Assembly: GCF_004345855.1 (NCBI RefSeq)
Contig: NZ_SLXN01000005.1
Coordinates: 186,001 to 250,000, forward strand
DNA length: 64,000 nt
Direction of reading: 5' to 3'
Origin: Sphingomonas sp. BK235
Lineage (GTDB): Bacteria; Pseudomonadota; Alphaproteobacteria; Sphingomonadales; Sphingomonadaceae
Every line of letters begins with the position of its first letter. The first letter of the stretch is position 1. Positions 1 to 8,185 of the stretch are shown one piece after another. Below the pieces are notes generated by a model. It searched no databases, was not told the DNA's origin, and worked only from the letters and a program-made list of their open reading frames with translations. The translations under genes were made by a program, and so were the position numbers.

Positions 1-660
1 CTCGCGGTCGACGCGGCCGAAGCGACGCTGCGCGCGCGCCGCGCCGAACTCGCGCTCAGGTCCGCGACCGCGCGGCGCCGCTCCCGGCTCGGCGCGGACA
101 TCGTCGCGGCGGAGACGATCGATCAGGCCGCGGGCGAGCTACGGATGGCGCAGGCCGCCTATGACGCCGCCGCGGTCGCGCTCGCCACGGCGCGGCTCGA
201 CCTGGCGCGCACCACGGTGACCGCGCCGGTCGACGGCTATGCCACCAACCTGCGGCTCCGCCCCGGCGATTATGCGATCGCCGGCGCGACCCGCGTCGCG
301 ATCGTCGACTCGCGGCGCGTCTGGGTCACGGGCTATTTCGAGGAAACCAAGCTCGCGCACATCGCCACCGGCGCGCCGGCCGAGGTGACGCTGATGGGCT
401 ATGACGCTCCGCTCAGCGGCCATGTCGAGAGCATCGGCCGCGGCATCGCGGATCGCAACGACAGCCCGGACGGACGCGGGCTGCCCAACGTCGATCCGGT
501 CTTCAGCTGGGTGCGGCTGGCGCAGCGCATCCCGGTGCGCATCCGGATCGACCGGGTGCCCGCAGGGATCACGCTCGCCGCGGGCATGACGTGCAGCGTC
601 GCGATCGGCGACGGCGCGGCGCACGGCCGGCTGATCGATGCGACGCGGACGCTGCTGTGA
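1..660 (+). CDS. aaeA: AaeA-like membrane fusion protein of an efflux pump (5' truncated)
   Basis: The frame enters from the left edge, so the inner-membrane anchor and first lipoyl half are missing and 219 residues remain. Seen: an Ala/Arg-rich helical hairpin (about residues 1-65), the second lipoyl half around VTAPVDGYA (71-80), then a beta-barrel with GYFEETKLAHI and a later PNVDPVFSWVRLAQRIPVRI stretch. From family knowledge, that late stretch is typical of the AaeA type, periplasmic adaptors that pair with FUSC-family AaeB pumps exporting aromatic acids. The stop overlaps the start of the outer-membrane channel gene (ATGA), so the two are co-translated. The inner-membrane pump would lie to the left. 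Substrate is not shown by the sequence. Confidence 0.85.
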   Translation, partial: LAVDAAEATLRARRAELALRSATARRRSRLGADIVAAETIDQAAGELRMAQAAYDAAAVALATARLDLARTTVTAPVDGYATNLRLRPGDYAIAGATRVAIVDSRRVWVTGYFEETKLAHIATGAPAEVTLMGYDAPLSGHVESIGRGIADRNDSPDGRGLPNVDPVFSWVRLAQRIPVRIRIDRVPAGITLAAGMTCSVAIGDGAAHGRLIDATRTLL

Positions 661-2078
661 TGCGGGGCCGCTCGTCCACGCTGCTGGCGCTGCTGCTCGC
701 CGGCTGCGCCACGCCGCCCGTCGCGCGCTATGTCAGCCCCACGCCGGTGCTGCCGTCGCACTGGACCGCGCCGCAGCCCGGCGCCACCGACACCGTCGAC
801 CTGCGCCGCTGGTGGAGCGGGTTCCGCGATCCCGCGCTCGACCGGATCGTCGCGCGCGCGATCGCGGGCAATCTCGACCTGCGGATCGCGTCGCAGCACC
901 TGCTCGCCGCCCGCGCCGAGCGCGACGCGGCGGCGGCGGCGCGCCACCCCTTCATCGGCGTCAGCGGCGGCGCTGCATCGGCCCGATCGAGCACGCGGCT
1001 CGATTACCCACCGGGGATCGGTCGGGCCGTCGCGCTGTCGGCGGGGCTCGATGCCAGTTGGGAACCCGACCTGTTCGGCCGCCTGCGCCGGTCGGTCGAC
1101 GCCGCCGAGGCCGAGGCCGGCGTGGTCGAGGAAGACCGGCGCGCGCTCCTCGTCAGCCTGATCGCCGAGGTCGCGCTCGACTATATCGACCTGCGCTCGG
1201 CGCAGGAGCGCGAGACGATCGCCGCCCGCGATGTCGCGCGGCGCAAGACGACACTCGATGTCAGCGAGCGGCTGCACCGCGCCGGTCTCGCCAGCGGTGC
1301 GAGCGTGGCCGAGGCGCGCGCGCAGTGGCGGCTCGCACAGGCGCGACTCCCCGCCTTCGCCGAGCAGATCGCGCGTGACCGTCACGCGCTCGCGACGCTG
1401 ACCGGCGGCTTTCCGGGCGACGCGGTCGCGGAGGTCGACACCATCGCGCCGCTTCCCTCCGCGCCTGAGCTACCCGCCTCGGTGCCGTCGCACCTGCTGC
1501 GCGACCGGCCCGACATCCGCGCCGCCGAACGCCGCCTCGCCGGCGCTGCCGCGCGCGCGCAGGTCGCGGCGGCGGACCTGCTGCCGCGCTTCCATATCCC
1601 GCTGACGCTCGGCACCGCGGCGAGCGGGCTCGGCGGCCTGGTGGCGCCGGGCGCGATCGTCTGGAGCCTCGCGGCGGGCGGCGCGCAGACGCTGTCCGAC
1701 AAGGGCCAGCGCGCCGCCCGTCTGCGCACCGCACAGGCGCTGACCGAGGCGCAGCGGCTCGACTATGAGCGCAGCATCCGCGCCGCGATGCGCGACGTCG
1801 AGGACGTGCTCGCCGCACGCCAGGAAGAGGCGCTGCGCCACGATGCGCTGGTCGCGGCGCTGACGGCGAGCCGCGCCGCCGTCGCGCGCGCGACGCGCGA
1901 ACGCCGGGCGGGCACGATCCTCACGCTCGACCTGATGACCATTCAACATGCGCTCTACGCGATCGAGGACGCGCTCGCCGTCAGCCGCGCCGACCGGCTG
2001 CGCCAGATCGTGACGCTGGCCAAGTCGCTCGGCGGCGGCTGGCAGGACGACTATCCGGACGCCCCGCCGGCAGGGTGA
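660..2078 (+). CDS. NodT/OprM-family outer-membrane efflux lipoprotein
   Basis: This 472-residue protein is the outer-membrane channel of the tripartite pump begun by the preceding adaptor. The ATG at 660 overlaps the adaptor stop. It is preferred over an upstream in-frame ATG at 591 because it opens a lipoprotein signal (LLALLLAGC, lipidated Cys16). Two repeats of the outer membrane efflux (OEP) fold follow, recognisable by DLRIASQHLLAARAERDAA in the first half and LRDRPDIRAAERRLAGA in the second; the latter is the usual NodT signature. Length is normal for the family. Adaptor plus NodT lipoprotein suggests export of small toxic molecules, the substrate being unknown. Confidence 0.9.
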   Translation: MRGRSSTLLALLLAGCATPPVARYVSPTPVLPSHWTAPQPGATDTVDLRRWWSGFRDPALDRIVARAIAGNLDLRIASQHLLAARAERDAAAAARHPFIGVSGGAASARSSTRLDYPPGIGRAVALSAGLDASWEPDLFGRLRRSVDAAEAEAGVVEEDRRALLVSLIAEVALDYIDLRSAQERETIAARDVARRKTTLDVSERLHRAGLASGASVAEARAQWRLAQARLPAFAEQIARDRHALATLTGGFPGDAVAEVDTIAPLPSAPELPASVPSHLLRDRPDIRAAERRLAGAAARAQVAAADLLPRFHIPLTLGTAASGLGGLVAPGAIVWSLAAGGAQTLSDKGQRAARLRTAQALTEAQRLDYERSIRAAMRDVEDVLAARQEEALRHDALVAALTASRAAVARATRERRAGTILTLDLMTIQHALYAIEDALAVSRADRLRQIVTLAKSLGGGWQDDYPDAPPAG

Positions 2079-2258
2079 GGGAGCGACGACGGCGGCTCGT
2101 CTTCTTAGCGGCCGCGGTGCCACTTCCCGGCGCCGCCCGATCATGGCGGTGTTGGCAGCGTCGCATCGTCGGAGGGGGCGCGGCGCTTCCACCGCCGTGG
2201 CCCGGTCGCGGCGCGCGTCCCGCGGGAGCGCGCAAGCCGTTGACCTGTCTCCAGAAAA

Positions 2259-2333
<75 letters not shown>

Positions 2334-2361
2334 ACTTCCGACCGCGTCGGGCGGAGGGCGC

Positions 2362-2390
2362 CTAAGAGACGAGGTGCAGGCGATTGTCAA
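2362..2390 (-). promoter_or_regulatory. Likely promoter of tRNA-Thr
   Basis: On the minus strand a perfect TTGACA (2385-2390) is followed after 17 bases by TCTTAG (2362-2367), about 30 bases before the tRNA 5' end. The tRNA-Leu gene has the same layout, with TTGACA and a 17-base spacer. The -10 element is weak by the E. coli standard, so the call rests mostly on the -35 and the position. Confidence 0.55.
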
Positions 2391-2419
2391 GGTGCCTCGC
2401 GCGGTCTAGCGCACTTTCG

Positions 2420-2569
2420 ATGAGCGACAGTGACGATCGCGCCGCGCGACGGGCCGAGCAGTTGCGCGCCAACCTGCGGCGCCGCAAGGCGCAGGCGCGG
2501 GCCGCGCGCGACTCGGACGCCACCGCGATCGCCCTCCCGCCGCGCGCGGACGACCCCGGCACGCGCTAG
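2420..2569 (+). CDS. Small basic hypothetical protein (49 aa)
   Basis: A 49-residue Arg/Ala-rich protein with an acidic start (MSDSDD), a basic helical core (RRAEQLRANLRRRKAQARAAR) and a proline-rich tail. As I recall, proteins of this form, with RRAEQLRANLRRRKAQAR as the constant part, are common short hypotheticals in sphingomonads; I know of no function. The ATG at 2420 is chosen over 2384 because the shorter form matches that pattern, but no good ribosome binding site is visible. It runs away from tRNA-Thr. Confidence 0.6.
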   Translation: MSDSDDRAARRAEQLRANLRRRKAQARAARDSDATAIALPPRADDPGTR

Positions 2570-2592
2570 CGGCCGACTCGGCAGAGCCCACC

Positions 2593-2681
2593 CGTCCTCC
2601 CGTACAAGCGGGCGCCCGGCGCGACAGGCCGCGGCGTCGGTGACCCTGGGCGCCGGCGTTCGCCGGAGCACGCTGCCGCTT
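2593..2681. repeat. Palindromic intergenic repeat, family A, copy 1 (two-hairpin type)
   Basis: Two hairpins separated by a GC-rich spacer. The second, GCGCCGGCGTTCGCCGGAGC, follows the word CTGGG and precedes ACGCTGCCG. The same plan (CTGGG, hairpin, GCAC, CTGCCG) returns at 12286-12373, and related units lie near 52144, 62438 and 62702. The surrounding stretch 2570-2840 holds no other feature that I can support. Confidence 0.6.
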
Positions 2682-2840
2682 CAGACGAGCCGGAAAAGAC
2701 CCTGACGGCCGCTTCATCGACACAGCGGTGTTTGCCACCGCCGATCATAGCGAGAAGGCCTGAGCGGCGTGGAAGCGGCGTCCGCGCCACGCGGCCTCTC
2801 GCCCGCGCGGTGCCGTGGCGCCGCCGGCCGCCGCGCCGCC

Positions 2841-3326
2841 TCAGCGCCCGATCAGCCGTGCGATCGGCAGCGCCGCGGGTACCGCGTCGAGCGCCGCCGC
2901 CAGCGCCTCGTTGCCGCGTCGGCAGCCGCGATAGAAGCGCAGGTGACGCTCGCCCGCGCGGTCGTACCACCACAGGTCGACGCTCGGCATGTCCGTGGGC
3001 GGGTTGGCGCAATCGACGCTGCCCGGCACCACCAGCCGCTCACCCGCGGGCCGATACGGTGAGATCGCGGCAGCGACGCGACGGTAGGTCTCGGGCGTCG
3101 CCGCGACCTCGCGCGTCCCGGTCACCGCGGTGAAGCGCTCGCCCACGAAGGTGACGCGCCCGTCGGGGCGCACCGTCACGTCATAGACCGGGCAGGTGCC
3201 GAAACAGGCCGCGGTGGCATAGCGGATCACCGGCGCGTCCGCCGTGACCAGCGGCGCGCGCGCGGTGGCGCATCCCGCCAGCGCGATCGCGGCGACCACG
3301 GCCAGCCTGCCATATTCTCGTCGCAT
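2841..3326 (-). CDS. DUF6438-like lipoprotein
   Basis: A 161-residue secreted lipoprotein. The ATG at 3326 is preferred over 3347 because GAGGGAG lies just upstream and because it directly opens the signal peptide ending in ALAGC. The mature part contains ATAACFGTCPVYDVTVRPDG, which I associate with the DUF6438 family: a conserved Cys-x3-Cys and a small beta domain, function unknown. Two more cysteines (SVDCANPP and FYRGCRRG) could form disulfides in the periplasm. It is divergent from rph and otherwise alone. Confidence 0.75.
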   Translation of the reverse strand: MRREYGRLAVVAAIALAGCATARAPLVTADAPVIRYATAACFGTCPVYDVTVRPDGRVTFVGERFTAVTGTREVAATPETYRRVAAAISPYRPAGERLVVPGSVDCANPPTDMPSVDLWWYDRAGERHLRFYRGCRRGNEALAAALDAVPAALPIARLIGR

Positions 3327-3410
3327 CGCTCGCTCCCTCGTCCGCAACCCGCTGGCGCCACGGCATCAACGCGGCTAGTGCCTGCCTCACCCCACCTTGA
3401 GGAGAGTTGA

Positions 3411-4124
3411 ATGCGCCCCAGCGGCCGCGCCCCCGACCAGATGCGCGCGATCACGATCGAGCCGCGCTTCACGCGCCACGCCGAGGGATCGGTGCTGATC
3501 GGCTTCGGCGACACCAAGGTGCTGGTCACCGCCTCGGTCGAGGAGCGCGTGCCGCCCTTCCTCCGCGGCAAGGGCCAGGGCTGGGTCACCGCCGAATACG
3601 GCATGCTGCCGCGCGCCACGCACACGCGCAGCAGCCGCGAGGCCGCCAAGGGCAAGCAGTCGGGCCGCACCCAGGAGATCCAGCGGCTGATCGGCCGCTC
3701 CTTGCGCGCCGTCACCGACATGGCGCTGCTCGGCGAGCGCCAGATCACGCTCGACTGCGATGTGATCCAGGCCGATGGCGGCACGCGCACCGCCTCGATC
3801 TCGGGCGCCTGGGTGGCGCTGCGGCTCGCGGTGGACGCGCTGCTGCGCGACGGCAAGCTCGCCGCCGACCCGATCCGCCAGAAGGTGGCGGCGGTGTCAT
3901 GCGGCATCTACCAGGGCAACCCCGTGCTCGACCTCGACTATGACGAGGATTCGAACGCCGACGCCGACGCCAATTTCGTGCTGCTCGAGAACGGCCATAT
4001 CGCCGAGGCGCAGGCCACCGCCGAGCACGCCACCTATGACGAGGAGGCGCTGCTGCGCCTGCTGCGGCTGGCCCGGATCGGCTGCACCGACATCTTCGCC
4101 GCGCAGGCGAAGGCGGTCGCGTGA
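3411..4124 (+). CDS. rph: Ribonuclease PH
   Basis: 237 residues, the usual length for this phosphorolytic 3'-5' exoribonuclease, which trims the 3' ends of tRNA precursors and works as a ring of dimers. The N-terminal [20 protein letters not shown], the segment GYFG-like [17 protein letters not shown] and the phosphate-site region [17 protein letters not shown] are all present. The start has a good ribosome binding site (GAGGAGAG). Its stop overlaps the GTG of rdgB, a common alphaproteobacterial pairing. Confidence 0.97.
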   Translation: MRPSGRAPDQMRAITIEPRFTRHAEGSVLIGFGDTKVLVTASVEERVPPFLRGKGQGWVTAEYGMLPRATHTRSSREAAKGKQSGRTQEIQRLIGRSLRAVTDMALLGERQITLDCDVIQADGGTRTASISGAWVALRLAVDALLRDGKLAADPIRQKVAAVSCGIYQGNPVLDLDYDEDSNADADANFVLLENGHIAEAQATAEHATYDEEALLRLLRLARIGCTDIFAAQAKAVA

Positions 4125-4747
4125 GCGGCGAGGGCAAGGAGCCGCAGGCGATCCGCAAGCTCGCCCCGGGAAAGCTGGTGATCGCCAGCCACAACCAGGG
4201 CAAGGTGCGCGAGATCGCCGCCCTGCTCGAGGGACGCGGGCTCGACGTCGTCTCCGCGGGCGAGCTCGACCTGCCCGAGCCCGAGGAGACCGGCACCACC
4301 TTCGTGATGAACGCCGAGCTCAAGGCGCGCGCGGCGGCGGACCTGTCGGGGCTGCCCGCGTTGGCCGACGACAGCGGGCTGTGCGTCGACGCGCTGGGCG
4401 GCGACCCGGGCATCTTCTCGGCGCGCTGGGGCGGCGAGAACAAGGACTTCGGCCACGCGATGCGGCTGGTCGAGGACAAGCTGGCGGCGCTGCCCGACGC
4501 GCCGCGCACCGCGCATTTCGTCTGCGCGCTGGCGCTGGCCTGGCCCGACGGCCATGTCGAGTGGTTCGAGGGCCGCGTCGACGGGACGCTGGTGTGGCCG
4601 CCGCGCGGCGACAAGGGCCACGGCTACGACCCGGTGTTCCGGCCCGACGGGCACGACGTCACCTTCGGCGAGATGGACGAGCCCGCCAAGAACGAGATCA
4701 GCCACCGCGGCGACGCCTTCCGGCAGCTGGTGGCCGCGGTCTTCTAG
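4121..4747 (+). CDS. rdgB: XTP/dITP diphosphatase (non-canonical purine NTP pyrophosphatase)
   Basis: 208 residues of the Ham1/RdgB family, which hydrolyse dITP, XTP and ITP to monophosphates and so keep deaminated purines out of DNA. Diagnostic pieces: [10 protein letters not shown] near the N-terminus (substrate pocket), [14 protein letters not shown] with the metal-binding Asp pair, [10 protein letters not shown], and the late HGYDPVF and ISHRGDAF motifs. The GTG at 4121 overlaps the rph stop (GTGA), implying translational coupling. The extra N-terminal segment of about 15 residues before KLVIASHN is slightly long for the family. Confidence 0.97.
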   Translation: MSGEGKEPQAIRKLAPGKLVIASHNQGKVREIAALLEGRGLDVVSAGELDLPEPEETGTTFVMNAELKARAAADLSGLPALADDSGLCVDALGGDPGIFSARWGGENKDFGHAMRLVEDKLAALPDAPRTAHFVCALALAWPDGHVEWFEGRVDGTLVWPPRGDKGHGYDPVFRPDGHDVTFGEMDEPAKNEISHRGDAFRQLVAAVF

Positions 4748-4855
4748 GACGCGCGCGGGCGGGGCGGCGCTCGCTCGCCGCGGTGCTCGTGCGCCCGTCG
4801 TGAGGATGGCGGCTCCGCCGCACCTCCGCGCGCAGGCGGTGCCGCTCCGCGCGCC

Positions 4856-5455
4856 TCAATAAGCGGTCTCTCCGATCGCGCCGCCGGCGGGCGCGTAGCG
4901 GCAGACGAGCACGTCGTCGCGACGTCCGCTCGCCAGCGCACAGCCGAGCCGCGCGGTGCCGCGCCAGACGATCTGCGCATAATGGATCGCGTCCTGCCAG
5001 CGCCCGGTGCGGCTGAAGCGCGGCGAGGGCGCGTTGACATAGGCGCGCCCCTCGTCGAGCCACTCGCGCACCATCGCGGCATAATCATAAGCGTCGCGCG
5101 TGCCGGCGAAGAGATTCTCGCCCTGACGCTGGCTCCCGCGCGGTTGCGACGCATGCGCCAGCCGACCGGTGCGCGCCAGCGCGCGCGCGGAGCGATCGGC
5201 GGCGCGCGCGAGCCTCTCGTCCCAGGCGAGCGGCGGCAGTGCCAGCGCGGCGCGCGCGCGGTTATGCTCGTCGAGCATCGCCTGGCGCAGCAGCGTGGCC
5301 CCGCGCGGCGCCGGGTCGACGCGTTGTCGCCACTCGATCGCGCCCGCGCGCGGCGGCGGCGGCAGCCGCGCCGGCTCGGCATGAGCGGGGAGGTCGACGG
5401 AGGAGCGCGCGAGCAATGCGGCGGCGAGCAGGACGACGGTTCGTTGCGATGACAC
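4856..5455 (-). CDS. Secreted CAP-domain (SCP/PR1-like) protein
   Basis: A CAP superfamily protein of about 199 residues, probably exported: a hydrophobic signal (TVVLLAAALLARSS) is followed by a short linker and then the CAP core. Core signs are MLDEHNRARAALALPPLAWD, the GENLFAG loop, and HYAQIVWRGTARLGCA with a final CRYAPAGG. The His/Glu cavity residues of the family (HNRAR, the HYAQIVW His and an intervening Glu) are present. Function of bacterial CAP proteins is generally unclear. The start is uncertain: I take the GTG at 5455 because it opens the signal peptide. The open frame continues upstream without a recognisable domain. It is convergent with rdgB. Confidence 0.75.
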   Translation of the reverse strand: MSSQRTVVLLAAALLARSSVDLPAHAEPARLPPPPRAGAIEWRQRVDPAPRGATLLRQAMLDEHNRARAALALPPLAWDERLARAADRSARALARTGRLAHASQPRGSQRQGENLFAGTRDAYDYAAMVREWLDEGRAYVNAPSPRFSRTGRWQDAIHYAQIVWRGTARLGCALASGRRDDVLVCRYAPAGGAIGETAY

Positions 5456-5714
5456 AACGAGCGCTCGTAGCGCCCGCGATTCGCGGTGCAATGCGGCGTG
5501 GCGGCGGAGGCGCGCGCGCGGCTGTGCTAGAGCGGGACGGGGCGATCGGCAGTGGTGCCCCATGGCGCCTGCGCGCAGCGTAGCACGGCGGCGTGGCGGG
5601 CGCCGCGCGGTCTCTCCGCGACCATCCGCCCCGACCGCCTGCCCCGTCCCTTCTGCGCGCGCCTTCAGGAGCTCGGCAATCTCGGAGGTTCGCCGGCTCC
5701 CCGCGCGGACATCG

Positions 5715-6998
5715 TCACCCGATCTGCCGCGGCACGGAGACGCGGGGCGGGAGGCCGGCGCGCGCGCGGCGCAGGGTCGCGGGCGCATCCACCACCGGCG
5801 CCGCGCCCGCCAGCGCCTCCAGCAGCTTGAAGTCGCGCGGGATGGCGCGGACGGCATCGGCGTCGGTGGTGAAATCGGGCGCGATCACGTCGAAGGCGGC
5901 GATCAGCTCGGCGAGCGACGCCGGCGGCAGCGCGTGCAGCGTCGCCGTGAGCCGCCGCAACCCGTCGTCGTCGACGCCGGGCTCGATCTCCTCGTCACCG
6001 CAGCGCTCGAGCAGCAAGGTGAAGACCGTCACGATATGCGCCGCCACCGCCGCGATCGGCGAGATGGCCGCGAGATCGCAGCGCGCGCGCTGGTACGCGA
6101 TCCCGGCCGCGAGCCGCGCCGGGACGGTGTCGCGGTCGGGCAGGCCATGGCTCTCCGCGATCCCGCGGACGATCGCCGCCTCCTCGGGGCCGAGCGTGGC
6201 GGCCAGCGCGGCGAGGGCGGCGATCAGGGCCGGCGTCTGCTCGCGCTCGAGATGGTCGAGCGCGTGTCCGATATATTCCCCCAGCGTGACGTTGGCGTCG
6301 AGGTCGAGCCGTTCCTCGCCGGTCTGCTCAAGGAAGATGTAGGCCGCGGCATAGACACGCGCGAGTTCCGCCACGGTGAGCGCCCCGCAGCGGGCGTTGC
6401 GATCGGGCTCGCGCGCCCGGTCCATGCCGGTCGCGCGCAGCCCGTAGCGGGTTGGGATCGCCGTGACCTGCCACGCCTCGGCGTCGAACGCCGGCGCGAC
6501 GAAGGCGAAGGCGGCGATCAGCCGGTCGAGCGGGGCGCGGTCGAGCCGTTCGAGCCCCGCGATGAGGCACCACACCGCCCGCGCGCGGGCGGCCGGCGCG
6601 ACCACCTCCTCCGATGCGCCCTGGAGCAGCAGCAGATAGGTCGCCACCAGTCGCGCCAGCGCCGCGGCGAGCGGGTCGATTCCCGCCGCCAGCGCGCGCG
6701 CGCGGTCCGCCTCGATCGGCTCGACCGGTTCCGGAAACGCCGCGCCCGCGCCGACGTGGAGCGCGAAACCGTCCGCCACCGAGCGGACCAAAGCCGCCGC
6801 CGCGCCGCCGACCTCCTGCGCGACCGCGTCGAGCGCCACGACCAGCGCGCCATCGGACAAATAGCTCAGCGCGCGCAGGGAGGGGCAGAGATACTCGGCG
6901 ACCTTCACCGCATAATCGAGATCGAGCTGCGCCTCGTCGGTCTGCTCGAGGAACAGCACCATCGTGGCGACCAGCCGTGCGACCGGCACCAGCGTCAC
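5715..6998 (-). CDS. Unknown protein with two similar halves; candidate immunity partner of the upstream toxin-like gene
   Basis: 427 residues, start GTG at 6998 overlapping the upstream stop (GTGA). I do not recognise the family. The protein is an internal duplication. VARLVATMVLFLEQTDEAQL (near residue 6) matches LARVYAAAYIFLEQTGEERL (near 211), each followed by DLD and an AEYL/GEYI segment. LARLVATYLLLLQ (near 114) matches the LLLERCGDEE region (near 327), each followed by LIAAF, a VAP/IAP word and a late AIP word. The period is about 205 residues and the predicted character is all-helical and acidic. Coupling to a small nuclease-like gene, size and acidity fit an immunity protein, but that is inference from context. 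Confidence 0.6.
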   Translation of the reverse strand: MTLVPVARLVATMVLFLEQTDEAQLDLDYAVKVAEYLCPSLRALSYLSDGALVVALDAVAQEVGGAAAALVRSVADGFALHVGAGAAFPEPVEPIEADRARALAAGIDPLAAALARLVATYLLLLQGASEEVVAPAARARAVWCLIAGLERLDRAPLDRLIAAFAFVAPAFDAEAWQVTAIPTRYGLRATGMDRAREPDRNARCGALTVAELARVYAAAYIFLEQTGEERLDLDANVTLGEYIGHALDHLEREQTPALIAALAALAATLGPEEAAIVRGIAESHGLPDRDTVPARLAAGIAYQRARCDLAAISPIAAVAAHIVTVFTLLLERCGDEEIEPGVDDDGLRRLTATLHALPPASLAELIAAFDVIAPDFTTDADAVRAIPRDFKLLEALAGAAPVVDAPATLRRARAGLPPRVSVPRQIG

Positions 6999-7402
6999 GG
7001 CCGCACCACCCGTATCCGGATCCGTCGCACCTCGGCGCGCGCGAGCATCGCCGCGGCGAGCGCGCGCTCCGCCTCGCTCGGCACTTCCCAGGTGGCGTGG
7101 CACCGCGCCTGCGCCAGCGCCTCGGCCTGGCGCATGAGCTGCATACGCGATCGTGGGAGATCGACGACGCGCAGCTTGCGATCGATCAGATAGTCGCCGT
7201 CGATCCCGTCGAAGCGGACGCGTCGTGACCGGCCGTCGGCGGTGGCGAGCGTCAGCGTGGGCACCTCGTCCGGCCGCGCCCCGGTCGCGCGGTCATAGCC
7301 GCGCCACGTGCTCGACCCATCGTCGTCGCTCGGCTCATTGCTCGTCGTCACTGCCGCGGTCCGGCGCCAGGAGGAGAGAAACCGCCGCCATGCCGACCAC
7401 AT
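6995..7402 (-). CDS. Small protein with a polymorphic-toxin-type endonuclease domain (restriction-endonuclease fold)
   Basis: 135 residues. The ATG at 7402 has GGAG eight bases upstream and the same leader as its upstream neighbour. After a basic, low-complexity start (1-45), residues 48-135 show VRFDGIDGDYLIDRK, then a helix with QAEALAQARCHATWEVPSEA and a final RIRIRVV strand. As I recall, C-terminal nuclease domains of contact-dependent and type VI toxins have this order: FDG...LIDRK (the D/E-x-K site), MRQ-EAL, WEVP and a last strand of the ITVKVV type. There is no delivery domain or signal peptide, so it would be an orphan toxin module or a degraded tip. The downstream gene overlaps by four bases and may be its antidote. 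Confidence 0.6.
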   Translation of the reverse strand: MWSAWRRFLSSWRRTAAVTTSNEPSDDDGSSTWRGYDRATGARPDEVPTLTLATADGRSRRVRFDGIDGDYLIDRKLRVVDLPRSRMQLMRQAEALAQARCHATWEVPSEAERALAAAMLARAEVRRIRIRVVRP

Positions 7403-7419
7403 TCCCGCTGCTCCGTCGC

Positions 7420-7499
7420 GATCACACGAGGAACATGCTGGCAACATCGTCGCCGGACAAGCCGATGCCGGCCCTCATTCGCCGCCGCGGGTCAGCGTG
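7420..7499 (-). repeat. Leader copy 1 (duplicated 5' region)
   Basis: On the minus strand the leader of the toxin-like gene contains CGCTGACCCGCGGCGGCGA (7479-7497) and, nearer the start, TCCTCGTGTGATC (7420-7432). Both recur at the same spacing in front of the next gene upstream: 19 of 19 and 12 of 13 bases match. Confidence 0.75.
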
Positions 7500-7510
7500 C
7501 GGCGCCCGCA

Positions 7511-7825
7511 TCAACGCGGCGGCGGCGCGCCCACCCGTTCCTCACGACGGATCAGATAAGAGCCGCCGATCTGGCTCGGTCGCACGACGACGATCTGGGT
7601 CAGCCTCGGATCGCTCGCGAAGATCGCGTCAACCACGCGCCAGAAGCGGGTGGGTCGCTCGAGCGTGGTCACGTAAGCGACGTCGCCGATCTGCGCCGTC
7701 ACGCTGAGTCCCTCCGCCGCGTCCGATGGCACCGGCAGCGCTGCGGCAGGGGTACTGGTCGAGGCGGATGCCGCCTGCTCGCCGAGCGGTGCGGCTCGGC
7801 CAGTGTGGGGAAGAGCGCTGTCCAT
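7511..7825 (-). CDS. Small hypothetical protein sharing a leader with the toxin-like gene
   Basis: 104 residues, family not recognised. The ATG at 7825 has GAGG nine bases upstream, and its position relative to the duplicated leader matches that of the neighbouring toxin-like gene. The N-terminal 40 residues are a low-complexity Ala/Ser/Pro stretch. The rest (about 42-104) has alternating strand-like segments: LSVTAQIGDVAYVTTLERPT, then FWRVVDAIFASDPRLTQIVVV, then IGGSYLIRREERVG. It may be a second component or a divergent remnant of the same cassette. It has no signal peptide or membrane segment. Confidence 0.5.
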   Translation of the reverse strand: MDSALPHTGRAAPLGEQAASASTSTPAAALPVPSDAAEGLSVTAQIGDVAYVTTLERPTRFWRVVDAIFASDPRLTQIVVVRPSQIGGSYLIRREERVGAPPPR

Positions 7826-7847
7826 CGTCGCCGCCGACCTCGTCGCT

Positions 7848-7923
7848 GATCGCACGAGGAGTGCGCTCCGCCTGCCGCCGCGGCAAGACGCGATTCGCGC
7901 CCGCTCGCCGCCGCGGGTCAGCG
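7848..7923 (-). repeat. Leader copy 2 (duplicated 5' region)
   Basis: Contains the identical 19-base word CGCTGACCCGCGGCGGCGA (minus strand, 7905-7923) and TCCTCGTGCGATC (7848-7860). The first word lies 80 bases before the ATG, against 77 in copy 1. Confidence 0.75.
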
Positions 7924-7953
7924 CGCGCGACACATCGATCGGTTCTGCAGAAA

Positions 7954-8042
7954 AATGGTGCCCAGAAGAGGACTCGAACCTCCACGACCTTGCGATCGCC
8001 AGCACCTGAAGCTGGTGCGTCTACCAATTCCGCCATCTGGGC
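7954..8042 (-). tRNA. tRNA-Leu (anticodon CAG)
   Basis: A class II tRNA of 89 bases with encoded CCA. Acceptor GCCCAGA/TCTGGGC, anticodon stem CCAGC/GCTGG with loop TTCAGGT giving anticodon CAG (8006-8008 on the plus strand), a long variable arm as expected for Leu, and a T arm with GGTTCGAGTCC. A run of T follows the CCA. Confidence 0.96.
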
Positions 8043-8059
8043 ACGGGGTAGGCCGGCGC

Positions 8060-8088
8060 CTCTAGGGGGTGGTCGCCGCCCTTGTCAA
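8060..8088 (-). promoter_or_regulatory. Likely promoter of tRNA-Leu
   Basis: Minus-strand TTGACA (8083-8088), a 17-base spacer and CTAGAG (8060-8065), ending 18 bases before the tRNA. Same geometry as the tRNA-Thr promoter. It lies in the leader of the divergent reductase gene. Confidence 0.55.
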
Positions 8089-8185
8089 CACGCATTTTCA
8101 CGAACCTCGCCGCACTGCCGCATCCGGCCTTGTCATCGGCCGGCGCGGCGGGCAGAGCGGCGCGCGTAGCGGAAAGGCGTTCGAG

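Noticed and set aside
591..659. In-frame upstream start for the NodT gene
   Set aside because: It would add 23 Arg-rich residues before the lipoprotein signal and lies within the adaptor gene. The ATG at 660 gives a normal signal.
5456..5714. Additional gene between the CAP-domain gene and the two-half protein gene
   Set aside because: Open frames exist but show biased, low-complexity Arg/Ala/Pro composition, no ribosome binding site and no family signal; I see nothing else there.
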